From Streptomyces sp. MUM 203J (GTDB taxonomy: Bacteria; Actinomycetota; Actinomycetes; Streptomycetales; Streptomycetaceae): 64,000 nucleotides of DNA. The position numbers and the translations under genes were made by a program. Below, one piece after another: positions 24,581 through 31,718 of the stretch. The stretch covers positions 83,294 through 147,293 of the forward strand of contig NZ_JADWYO010000009.1 of NCBI RefSeq assembly GCF_022414595.1. The letters are read 5' to 3'. How positions within the stretch are numbered: the first letter of the stretch is position 1; every line of letters starts with the position of its first letter. Under the pieces are notes generated by a model. The model was given only the letters and a program-made list of their open reading frames with translations. It was not told where the DNA came from and made no database searches.

Positions 24581-25681
24581 ATGGGGCGCATGCCTGCCAA
24601 CCCTCAGGACGCCCTGCCGATCCGGCTCACCGTCGACGACAGCGACTCGCCGTCGGACGTGGTGGACGCGCTGTTCCTCGGACGTTTCACGACCGGGGAG
24701 CAGCCGTACGCGCGCAGCCGCTCGCTCGACCGCGTCAAGTCCGGCTCCACGCTGCTCCCGCCCGGGGCGACCGTGCTGCGGACCGCCCGCGGGGAGACCC
24801 GCAGCGCGGTGCTCGCGGAGGGCGAGGGCTGGACGCTGCTGGTGTCCCGCTGGAACCGGGGCGCGGACGTGACGGTCACGGCGGTCGACGAGGAGACGGC
24901 CGACCGCGTGCTGGCCGCCGCCACGGACGGCGCCCAGGACGAGCCCGAGCCTCAGCCGGACGACGTGCCGATGGGGTTCTGGTACCTGTCGCCGCGGCGC
25001 GGCCCGCACCGCACGTCCCGGCAGATCGCGGCCGGGACGTGGGACGAGGTGCGGCCCAACTACACGGCGCCCGTGGCGGACGCGCTGGACCGGCTGATGA
25101 AGACCACCCCGGAGGACATCGCGGGCCGGCTCCTGCTGTTGCACGGCCCGCCCGGCACGGGCAAGACCTCCGCGCTGCGCACGCTGGCGCGGGAGTGGCG
25201 GGACTGGTGCCAGGTGGACTGCGTACTGGACCCGGAGCGGCTCTTCTCCGACATCGGGTATCTGATGGACATCGCGATCGGTGAGGACGAGGAGTCCGGC
25301 AAGGGCCGCTGGCGGCTGCTCCTGCTGGAGGACTGCGACGAACTGATCCGGGGCGAGGCCAAGGAAGCGGCGGGCCAGGCCCTCTCGCGGCTGCTGAACC
25401 TGACGGACGGCCTGCTGGGCCAGGGCCGCAACGTCCTGGTCGGCGTCACCACCAACGAGGACCTGGAGCGCCTGCACCCGGCGGTGGTGCGGCCCGGCCG
25501 CTGCCTGGCACGGGTCGAGGTGGGCCCGCTGACCCGGCCGGAGTCGGTGGACTGGCTGGGGACGGGGGAAGGGGTGCCCTCCGAGGGCGCGACGCTCGCG
25601 GAGCTGTACGCACTGCGGCGCGGAGTCGGCCCGTTGTCCCTGCCGGAGGCGCGGCAGCCCGGCGCGGGACTGTACCTGTAA
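24581..25681 (+). CDS. AAA family ATPase with DUF5925-type N-terminus
   Basis: A 366-residue ATPase. The N-terminal half (about residues 1-140) matches the DUF5925-like region (DVVDALFLGRFTTGEQPYARSRSLDRVK). The AAA core has Walker A LLLHGPPGTGKTSALRTLA near residue 190, Walker B RLLLLEDCDELI, sensor GVTTNEDLERLHPAVVRPGRC and the Arg finger region RPGR. ATG 24581 is used; ATG 24590 is also possible. It probably remodels or moves a protein partner, but none is next to it. It stands alone between the polysaccharide operon and the lipase. Confidence 0.85.
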   Translation: MGRMPANPQDALPIRLTVDDSDSPSDVVDALFLGRFTTGEQPYARSRSLDRVKSGSTLLPPGATVLRTARGETRSAVLAEGEGWTLLVSRWNRGADVTVTAVDEETADRVLAAATDGAQDEPEPQPDDVPMGFWYLSPRRGPHRTSRQIAAGTWDEVRPNYTAPVADALDRLMKTTPEDIAGRLLLLHGPPGTGKTSALRTLAREWRDWCQVDCVLDPERLFSDIGYLMDIAIGEDEESGKGRWRLLLLEDCDELIRGEAKEAAGQALSRLLNLTDGLLGQGRNVLVGVTTNEDLERLHPAVVRPGRCLARVEVGPLTRPESVDWLGTGEGVPSEGATLAELYALRRGVGPLSLPEARQPGAGLYL

Positions 25682-25717
25682 CCGCGCCCAGGGGGAGCGC
25701 GGCAGTTTTTACCGACG

Positions 25718-25753
25718 CGTAACTTCCCATGTGACGCTACCCACACGTAACTT
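25718..25753 (+). promoter_or_regulatory. Direct repeats upstream of the lipase gene
   Basis: CGTAACTT occurs at 25718-25725 and again at 25746-25753, start-to-start distance 28 bp. Both are preceded by AC or ACG, about 110-145 bp upstream of the lipase ATG. They may bind an activator. No canonical -35/-10 pair is clear. Confidence 0.4.
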
Positions 25754-25864
25754 GGCCTGAAGCGCGCGGCCTCACCCAAGCCGTGCGCCTACCCCCATGA
25801 GTGGTCCGGGCCGCTGGGGCGCATTGTCATCGCCCATTTCCTTGAGCCGCAAGGAGACCACTCG

Positions 25865-26737
25865 ATGGTGCCCTCCCGCAGACACCTCCAGCATGCCCTG
25901 AGAGCGCTGACCGTCCTGCTCCTGACGTTCGCGGTCGCCCTGCTCCCCGCAGGCGCCGCCCAGGCGTCGACCGGACCCAGCAGCGGCTGGAACGACTACA
26001 CCTGCAAGCCCTCCGCATCCCACCCCCGCCCCGTCGTCCTGGTCCACGGCACGCTCGGCAACTCGGTCGACAACTGGCTGGGGCTCGCGCCCTATCTCGT
26101 ACGCCGTGGCTACTGCGTCTTCTCCCTCGACTACGGGCAGCTGCCCGGCGTGCCGTTCTTCCACGGCCTGGGCCCCGTCGCGGAGTCCGCCAGGCAGCTC
26201 GACACGTACGTGGACAAGGTCCTGGGCGCGACCGGCGCCGCCGAGGTCGACATCGTCGGCCACTCGCAGGGCGGCATGATGCCCCGCCAGTACCTCAGGT
26301 TCCACGGCGGCGCCGCCAAGGTGAACGCCCTCGTCGCGATCGCGCCCAGCAACCACGGCACCACCCTGAGCGGCCTGACCAAGCTGCTGCCCTACTTCCC
26401 GGGCGCCGCCGAGTTCCTCAGCGAGAAGACCCCCGCCCTGACCGACCAGGCGGTGGGCTCCCCGTTCCTGCAGAAGCTCAACGAGGGCGGCGACACCGTG
26501 CCCGGGGTCCGTTACCACGTCATCGCCACCAAGTACGACCAGGTCGTCACGCCGTGGCGCTCGGCGTTCCTGAGCGGGCCGAACGTCACCAACGTCCTGA
26601 TCCAGGACAAGTGCGCGCTCGACTTCTCCGAGCACGTGACGATCGGTCTGATGGACCGCGTCACCTTCCACGAGGTGGCCAACGCCCTGGACCCGGCGCG
26701 GGCCACCCGGACGACCTGCGCGTCCGTCTTCGGCTGA
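25865..26737 (+). CDS. Secreted alpha/beta hydrolase lipase
   Basis: A 290-residue secreted triacylglycerol lipase. The signal peptide has a hydrophobic LTVLLLTFAVALLPAGA core ending AQA near residue 34. The oxyanion loop HG is in VVLVHGTLGNSVDNWLGLAPYL; the nucleophile elbow is GHSQGGMM; Asp and His follow in TKYDQVVTP and EHVTIGL. Four cysteines suggest disulfides. AAGGAGACC lies before ATG 25865. It resembles the family I streptomycete lipases (S. coelicolor SCO1735 type, from memory). It converges on the LPMO gene, only 7 bp apart. Confidence 0.94.
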   Translation: MVPSRRHLQHALRALTVLLLTFAVALLPAGAAQASTGPSSGWNDYTCKPSASHPRPVVLVHGTLGNSVDNWLGLAPYLVRRGYCVFSLDYGQLPGVPFFHGLGPVAESARQLDTYVDKVLGATGAAEVDIVGHSQGGMMPRQYLRFHGGAAKVNALVAIAPSNHGTTLSGLTKLLPYFPGAAEFLSEKTPALTDQAVGSPFLQKLNEGGDTVPGVRYHVIATKYDQVVTPWRSAFLSGPNVTNVLIQDKCALDFSEHVTIGLMDRVTFHEVANALDPARATRTTCASVFG

Positions 26738-26744
26738 CGGTTCC

Positions 26745-27806
26745 TCAGGAAGAGCGGCGGCGGGCCACGCCGAACACGAGCGCCGCGCCCGCCGCCAGCA
26801 CGACGGCACCGCCGACGGCCACGTACGCGGTGGTTCCGGAGCTCCCGGTGGCGGCGAGGTTCTGGTCGTCGCCGGAGGCCTGGGGCGCGGCGGAGCCGGC
26901 GGGCTCGGCGGCCTTCGTGTCGGCCTTCGTCTCCGCCTTCTGCTCGGCCGGGGCCGGGCTGCTCACGACGGGGGACGGCGAACCGGCGTCCTTGGCGTCA
27001 GGTGTGTTGCCGCTGTCACCGCCGTCCGTCGGGGCCGGCGTGGGTGTCGCGTGGTCGTCCCCGCCATGACCCCCGTGGTCGACCGTCGACTTGTCCCGGT
27101 TCTCCTCGATCTGCTCGTCGGTCGGCGCGGACGGGGCGGGCACCGGCCCGGCCTCACTGCCGAAGACCACGTCGGAGCAGGTGTAGAACGCCTCCGGCGA
27201 GTCGGACCGCTGCCAGACGGAGTAGACGAGGTGGCGGCCGGACCTCTCCGGGACGGTGCCCTGGAAGACGTAGGCCCCGTTCTCCAGTTTCGGGTCGGTG
27301 GCCGTGGCGAACGGCTTGTCCTCCAGGTCCGCCCAGGTCAGCGGCTTGGCCGGGTCGTAGCCGTCCTTCGTCAGATAGAGCGCGAAGGAGCCCCGGTGCG
27401 GCGCGGTCGCCTTGTAGCGGAAGGTGTGGCTGCCGGACGTGAGCGGGCTGGCGGGCCAGTCGGTACGGGGCAGGTCGAGGCCCTTGTACTTGTCGCGGCC
27501 CGCGCTGCACAGCTTCCCGTCCGGGATCAGCTGCTTGTGGCGCCCGGCGGCGTCCCCGATGTTGACCTCGTTCCAGTCGTAGAACGCCTGGGTGCCGCTC
27601 ACCGCGACGGCCGCCTTGCAGGCCGCCGACTTCGGCTGTTCGGGCCCCTCCGCGTGGCAGGCGGCCACCCGGCTCACCGGGTCGGTCATCGATCCGTGCG
27701 CGGCGGCGGGCGCGGCGCCCCCGGCCAGCGCGAACGGCACGGCGGCGGCGACTACGAGAGCGGCTGCCCCGGCACGGCCGGTACGGGACGGACGGTGCTC
27801 GGACAT
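26745..27806 (-). CDS. Sortase-anchored AA10 lytic polysaccharide monooxygenase
   Basis: A 353-residue copper oxygenase of the chitin-binding type-4 / AA10 family. After a 36-residue signal peptide the mature protein starts with His37 (HGSMTDPVSRVAAC), one half of the copper histidine brace; His137 (KATAPHRGSF) is the likely second ligand. The LPMO domain ends near residue 215. A Thr/Pro/Asp-rich linker follows, then LAATGSSG, a hydrophobic helix and RRRSS, a LAXTG-type sorting signal. It would cleave chitin or cellulose while fixed to the cell wall. ATG 27806 has AAGGAGA before it. Confidence 0.93.
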   Translation of the reverse strand: MSEHRPSRTGRAGAAALVVAAAVPFALAGGAAPAAAHGSMTDPVSRVAACHAEGPEQPKSAACKAAVAVSGTQAFYDWNEVNIGDAAGRHKQLIPDGKLCSAGRDKYKGLDLPRTDWPASPLTSGSHTFRYKATAPHRGSFALYLTKDGYDPAKPLTWADLEDKPFATATDPKLENGAYVFQGTVPERSGRHLVYSVWQRSDSPEAFYTCSDVVFGSEAGPVPAPSAPTDEQIEENRDKSTVDHGGHGGDDHATPTPAPTDGGDSGNTPDAKDAGSPSPVVSSPAPAEQKAETKADTKAAEPAGSAAPQASGDDQNLAATGSSGTTAYVAVGGAVVLAAGAALVFGVARRRSS

Positions 27807-27997
27807 GGAGGGTCTCCTTCAGGTGTGGGGGGTGGGACTGCGGGCCCCGGGGGATACGGCCCGGGGCGACGGCGGAGCGGTACGGGTGTCCGGCGCGGCC
27901 CCCCGACAGCACCGGCGGGCCCGAACCGGCCGCCACAGCAAGCACGCTAGCCCCGGAAACCCCCGGAATCCCCTGCTCAGCCCCCTGAACGACGATC

Positions 27998-28025
27998 CTT
28001 AGGGCGCCCTTAAGGTCGCCCTAAG
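27998..28025. terminator. Inverted repeat between DUF402 and LPMO genes
   Basis: CTTAGGGCG (27998-28006) and CGCCCTAAG (28017-28025) are perfect 9-bp arms around a 10-base loop that itself contains CCTTAAGG. It lies 32 bp after the DUF402 stop and about 190 bp before the LPMO start on the same strand. A terminator is most likely; an operator is possible because of the nested palindrome. Confidence 0.5.
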
Positions 28026-28056
28026 CGCCTCCTCAGAAAGATCCCCGGCCTTCTGC

Positions 28057-28542
28057 CTACCGCAGTTCGGCTCCCTCACGGGCCCGCGCTTCCAGCTCGT
28101 CCAGCGCGGCCACGGCCCGCGCCGCGGCCTCCGGATCCCGTTCACCGAGCCCGCTGGCCCCGAACTCGTCCTCGTCCAGCCGGAGCACGAGGCTCCGGTC
28201 AGCCGAGACCCACAGGTCCAGGTCCAGGTCCTCGACGGTGATCCGGTCGGCGGTGACGATCGCGGGGCGGGTGATGTCGCAGTACCAGCCCTTGAACGTG
28301 CCGTCGGCGGCGCGGACCTCCTTGACGGAGTACCAGCGGTCCCGCCGGTAGTGCTCGGTGAAGACGTCGCCGGGCTCGAACCGTACGAACCCGAAGTCCC
28401 GGACCCCGTCGCCCGCCCACCGGGCGCGGACGGTCACCACCGTGCCGTCGTCCTCGACCGGCGTCGCCGGATAGCTGATCTTCACGCGCCCCGCCTTGAC
28501 GAGCACCACTTCGATCACGGCCTCAGCCGACTGTGCGGACAT
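28057..28542 (-). CDS. DUF402 domain protein (nucleoside diphosphatase-like fold)
   Basis: A 161-residue protein of the DUF402 group (FomD/NtdP-like barrel). The conserved core is visible: FVRFEPGDVFTEHYRRDRWYSVKEVRAADGTFKGWYCDITRPA and the acidic metal-binding part DLDLDLWVSADRSLVLRLDEDEF. Characterised relatives are metal-dependent hydrolases of nucleotide phosphates or of nucleotide-linked intermediates (known for the family). Its start overlaps the GNAT gene by 20 bp, so the pair forms an operon. The substrate is not known. Confidence 0.85.
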   Translation of the reverse strand: MSAQSAEAVIEVVLVKAGRVKISYPATPVEDDGTVVTVRARWAGDGVRDFGFVRFEPGDVFTEHYRRDRWYSVKEVRAADGTFKGWYCDITRPAIVTADRITVEDLDLDLWVSADRSLVLRLDEDEFGASGLGERDPEAAARAVAALDELEARAREGAELR

Positions 28543-29446
28543 GGCGGACCTCTCCTGCGAAGAACTCGTAGCCGAACCAGGTGTTGACGGCGAGCATCGG
28601 GGCGTTGCCCTCGTCGTTGTGCGTGATGGCCTCCGTGTAACCCGCCGCGCGGGCCCGCCGCAGCGAGTCCGCCTTGGCCAGTTTCGCCAGGCCCCTTCCC
28701 CGGTACGCCCGCATGGTTCCCGTCATGCCCGAGAGGTAGCGGCTCCGCCCGTCGGTGTGGGCGGCGGTGAACGCGGCGACCCGGCCGTCGACCGTGACGA
28801 CGCTGGACAGCCGGTGGTCCAGCAGCGGGTTGCGCCAGGTGGAGTCCAGCCACTCCTCGTAGCTGTCGAACTCGCTCGGGATGTCGGACGGTTCGTCCAG
28901 CACCGCCTCCGCGTCCGCCTCGTACAGGGGGCGCGGGTCGGCCGCGTAGTCGGCGGCGGTACGCAGTTCCACGCCGGGCGGCAGCGCCGCCGGCGCCTCG
29001 GGGAGCGCGGCCCGCGCCAGGTCCAGCCGCTGGAAGCGGGCAGCGCGGCCCGGGCGGTAGCCGCGCCGTTCCGCGAAGGCCCGGCACTCGGGCCGGTCCA
29101 GGACCCACGCAAACAGGGTCGTCGCCCCCTCGGCCGCCACATGCTCCTCGGCGGCCCGCAGCATCAGCGTGCCCGCGCCCCGGCCCCGGTGGTCCGGGTG
29201 GATCACGGGCGTGGCGAACGCCTGACCGGGCTCGATGCCGTCATGGGCGATGCCGGCATGACCGGCGCCGAGGATCTCGCCGTCCTGCTCCACGACGAAC
29301 ATCCTGCGTCTGCCGGCGGGGGCGGCGTTCCGGACCTGGGCGAGCAGGGATTCGGGGGTCTCCACGAGGAACGGCAGCGCCGCGCGCCGTACCTGCGTGA
29401 TCCGGGACATGTCTTCGGGAAGTGCGTCACGCACGATCATCGTCAT
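28523..29446 (-). CDS. Tandem GNAT acetyltransferase
   Basis: A 307-residue protein with two GNAT folds. The N-terminal one (about residues 1-140) has the acetyl-CoA loop VIHPDHRGRGAGTLMLRAAEEH. The C-terminal one has TGTMRAYRGRGLAKLAKADSLRRARAAG and ends with THNDEGNAPMLAVNTWFGYEF, typical of the acceptor side. Such tandem enzymes acylate small molecules or antibiotics; the mycothiol synthase MshD has the same architecture, but this is not clearly MshD. It overlaps the downstream DUF402 gene and is divergent from the small GntR gene. Confidence 0.88.
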   Translation of the reverse strand: MTMIVRDALPEDMSRITQVRRAALPFLVETPESLLAQVRNAAPAGRRRMFVVEQDGEILGAGHAGIAHDGIEPGQAFATPVIHPDHRGRGAGTLMLRAAEEHVAAEGATTLFAWVLDRPECRAFAERRGYRPGRAARFQRLDLARAALPEAPAALPPGVELRTAADYAADPRPLYEADAEAVLDEPSDIPSEFDSYEEWLDSTWRNPLLDHRLSSVVTVDGRVAAFTAAHTDGRSRYLSGMTGTMRAYRGRGLAKLAKADSLRRARAAGYTEAITHNDEGNAPMLAVNTWFGYEFFAGEVRHVRTVG

Positions 29447-29518
29447 ATGCGGGGGACGCTATGTCAGGCAGTGCCCGCACCACCCGTCATTTTTCTCCGG
29501 CTGCGGGACAATCGGACC

Positions 29519-29893
29519 GTGACCCTGAAGATCACCCTTGACCCGAAGTCCGCCACCGCGCCGTACGAGCAGCTGCGCGCCCAGATCGCGGAGCAGGCGC
29601 GCACCGGCCGGCTGCCCGTCGGCTCCAGACTCCCCACCGTGCGCGGCCTTGCCCAGGACCTGGACCTGGCGGCGAACACGGTCGCCAAGGCGTACCGGGT
29701 GCTGGAGGCGGACGGGGTGATCGAAACCCGGGGCCGGGCCGGAACGTTCATCGCGGCGGCGGGCGACGCGGCGGAGCGGCACGCGGCGGCGGCCGCCGCC
29801 GCGTACGCGGCCGAGGTCCACCGGCTGGGCCTCACCCGGAACCAGGCCGAGGCTGCGGTGGCGGACGCCCTGCGGGCGACGTACGAGCCCTAG
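29519..29893 (+). CDS. GntR family regulator, YtrA type
   Basis: A 124-residue, HTH-only GntR protein. The winged helix is APYEQLRAQIAEQARTGRLPVGSRLPTVRGLAQDLDLAANTVAKAYRVLEADGVIETRGRAGTF; the C-terminal part is a short Ala-rich helix pair for dimerisation. GTG start at 29519. YtrA regulators usually sit in front of ABC transporter genes, but none follows here, so its targets are probably elsewhere or the divergent GNAT/DUF402 operon (73-bp gap). Confidence 0.9.
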   Translation: MTLKITLDPKSATAPYEQLRAQIAEQARTGRLPVGSRLPTVRGLAQDLDLAANTVAKAYRVLEADGVIETRGRAGTFIAAAGDAAERHAAAAAAAYAAEVHRLGLTRNQAEAAVADALRATYEP

Positions 29894-29945
29894 GGACCGG
29901 GCCCCGCCCGCCCGTCGTGGCACGGGCGGGCGGGGCGCCCCAACG

Positions 29946-30677
29946 CTACTCCCGGTCCTCCTTCCGGGCGGCCCCCAGGGCGGCTGACACGTGCGCCTCG
30001 GTGCTCGCCTTGTCGAGGCCGAGCCCGCTGAGCACGCCCTCGCCGTCCTCCTGCTCCAGCAGCGCCAGCAACAGGTGCTCCGTGCCGACGTGGTTGTGGC
30101 CCAGCCGCAACGCCTCGCGGAAGGTGAGCTCAAGGGCCTTCTTGGCCCGGGCGTCGAAGGGCACGAGGTCGGGCACGGGCTCACCGGAGGGCTCCGGCAG
30201 CACCTCGGCCACGGCCTCCCCGACCGTCTCCAGCGGTACGCCCTGGGCGACGATCACCCGGGCGGCCAGCCCCTCCGGGTCGTCGAGCAGGCCGAGCACG
30301 AGATGCCCTGTGCCGATCTGTGTGTGACCACCCTCGCGGGCCTTGTCCTGGGACGCCACGACGACGTTCCTGGCCCGCGGGGTGAACCTGCCGAAGTCCT
30401 GGTTCGCGTCGAACGCCGGCTCGCCCTTCGTCACGAACCTCTTCTGCGCGGCCTGCCGCGTGACGCCCATGGACTTGCCGATCTCGGTCCATGAGGCGCC
30501 GGAGCGGCGCGCCTGGTCGACGAAGTGGCCGATGAGGTGGTCGGCCACGTCTCCGAGATGGTCAGCGGCGACGACGGCGCTCTGGAGCTGGTCGAGGGCG
30601 CCGCTGTGCACCTTCTTGATCGCCTCGATGAGGTCGTCGAGGCGGACGGGATGGTTCATCTGAGTCGGTTCCACCAT
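29946..30677 (-). CDS. Clp N-terminal-domain protein with HTH
   Basis: A 243-residue protein. The N-terminal part (about residues 10-85) is a helical DNA-binding-like unit with SWTEIGKSMGVTRQAAQKRFV. Two Clp_N repeats follow: FTPRARNVVVASQDKAREGGHTQIGTGHLVLGLLDDPEG and FDARAKKALELTFREALRLGHNHVGTEHLLLALLEQEDG. No ATPase domain is present. It may be an adaptor or a regulator that couples substrate or partner binding to transcription. Repeats of GGTTGAC in front of the gene (30690-30724) suggest autoregulation. ATG 30677 is used; ATG 30659 is also possible. Confidence 0.85.
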   Translation of the reverse strand: MVEPTQMNHPVRLDDLIEAIKKVHSGALDQLQSAVVAADHLGDVADHLIGHFVDQARRSGASWTEIGKSMGVTRQAAQKRFVTKGEPAFDANQDFGRFTPRARNVVVASQDKAREGGHTQIGTGHLVLGLLDDPEGLAARVIVAQGVPLETVGEAVAEVLPEPSGEPVPDLVPFDARAKKALELTFREALRLGHNHVGTEHLLLALLEQEDGEGVLSGLGLDKASTEAHVSAALGAARKEDRE

Positions 30678-30689
30678 GAGGCAACCCTA

Positions 30690-30724
30690 GGTTGACAGCC
30701 GAAGCCCGTCAACCCGTGGTTGAC
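30690..30724. promoter_or_regulatory. Three GTTGAC repeats before the Clp_N/HTH gene
   Basis: GGTTGAC at 30690-30696, its inverse GTCAACC at 30708-30714, and GGTTGAC again at 30718-30724. The spacings (18 and 10 bp between starts) give one inverted and one direct arrangement. This is a likely operator for the HTH protein encoded next to it. It lies between that gene and the end of the Y-polymerase gene. Confidence 0.5.
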
Positions 30725-30749
30725 ATTCTGGAGACGGGTCGACGGCCTC

Positions 30750-31718
30750 CTACGCCGCCAGCGATCCCGGGACGACCGCCCCCGGGCCGAAGCGCGCCCT
30801 GGCGCGGTCCGCGGCCTGTTCCAGGCGGCGGGACTTCTCGTCGGCCGGGTCCAGGGAGAGCTGCCGCGCGGCCTGTTCGGCCGGGGTCAGCCCCTCGGCG
30901 CGCAGCGTGACGCCGCGGACCCGGGCCCGCTGGAGGGCGAGGCCGTCGTGGAGGGCGTACACGGCCGAGGTGAGCGTGGCCGAGTGCGCGGTCGGTTCGC
31001 GCAGGGTGCGGGTCCGGGTAGTGGTGGACCGGTCCGCGTACCGCACGGTGAGGGTGAGCGCCCGGCAGACCTGGGCCTCGGCGCGCATCCGCGCGCCCAG
31101 CTCCTGCGCCAGGGAGAGCAGCGCCCGCCGCTGCCGGTCCCGGTCCAGTTCGTCGCGCGGGAAGGCGCGTTCGGCGGCCGCCGACCGGGCGGCGGCGTTC
31201 GGGACGACCCGCGTCCGGTCGGTGCCCCGCGCCCGTTCCCACAGGTCCCGCCCGGCGCGGGCACCGAGAATCCGCTGGAGCACGGCCGGCGGGGCGTCCG
31301 CGACGCGCCCGGCCGTGTCGAGCCCGTAGGCGCACAGGGTGCGGGCGGTGGCCCGGCCCACCCCGTCGAGCGCGCCCACCGGCCGGCCCCGCAGGAAGTC
31401 CTCGGGGTCGGTGACCAGCAGGGTCGTGCCGGGTTCCGCGCACCGCGCAGCCATGCGGGCCAGCATGGGGTTGGGCCCGGCGCCGATGGCGCAGTCCACG
31501 CCGTACAGGGCGAGTGCGCGTACGCGGATGATCGCGGCCAGTTCGGCGGGGCCGCGCCCGAAGTACCGCACGGCTCCGCGCAGGTCGGCCAGTGCCGCGT
31601 CCGGCGGTTCGGCCTGCACGACCGGGGTGAACTGGCCCAGCAGCCCGATCAGTTGCGGCAGCAGCGCCTCGCACTGCGGCTCCAGACGGAAACGTACATG
31701 GAGGATCACGTCACTCAC
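30750..31718 (-). CDS. ImuB-like, probably inactive Y-family polymerase
   Basis: A 322-residue Y-family-like protein, shorter than DinB. The helix-hairpin-helix part (RPVGALDGVGRATARTLCAYGL) and little-finger region (TLTVRYADRSTTTRTRTL) are clear. The palm is reduced: where active enzymes have S-x-DEA-x-x-D this has EPPDAALAD (residues 37-45), and the first catalytic Asp is replaced in HVRFRLEP. The missing acids point to a non-catalytic ImuB-type helper for DnaE2 in mutagenic repair. GTG 31718 overlaps the dnaE2 stop (GTGA), so the two are coupled. Confidence 0.8.
   Translation of the reverse strand: MSDVILHVRFRLEPQCEALLPQLIGLLGQFTPVVQAEPPDAALADLRGAVRYFGRGPAELAAIIRVRALALYGVDCAIGAGPNPMLARMAARCAEPGTTLLVTDPEDFLRGRPVGALDGVGRATARTLCAYGLDTAGRVADAPPAVLQRILGARAGRDLWERARGTDRTRVVPNAAARSAAAERAFPRDELDRDRQRRALLSLAQELGARMRAEAQVCRALTLTVRYADRSTTTRTRTLREPTAHSATLTSAVYALHDGLALQRARVRGVTLRAEGLTPAEQAARQLSLDPADEKSRRLEQAADRARARFGPGAVVPGSLAA

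Noticed and set aside
30750..31718. Active DNA polymerase IV (DinB)
   Set aside because: Too short, and the catalytic Asp and Asp-Glu positions are not conserved; ImuB-like helper fits better.
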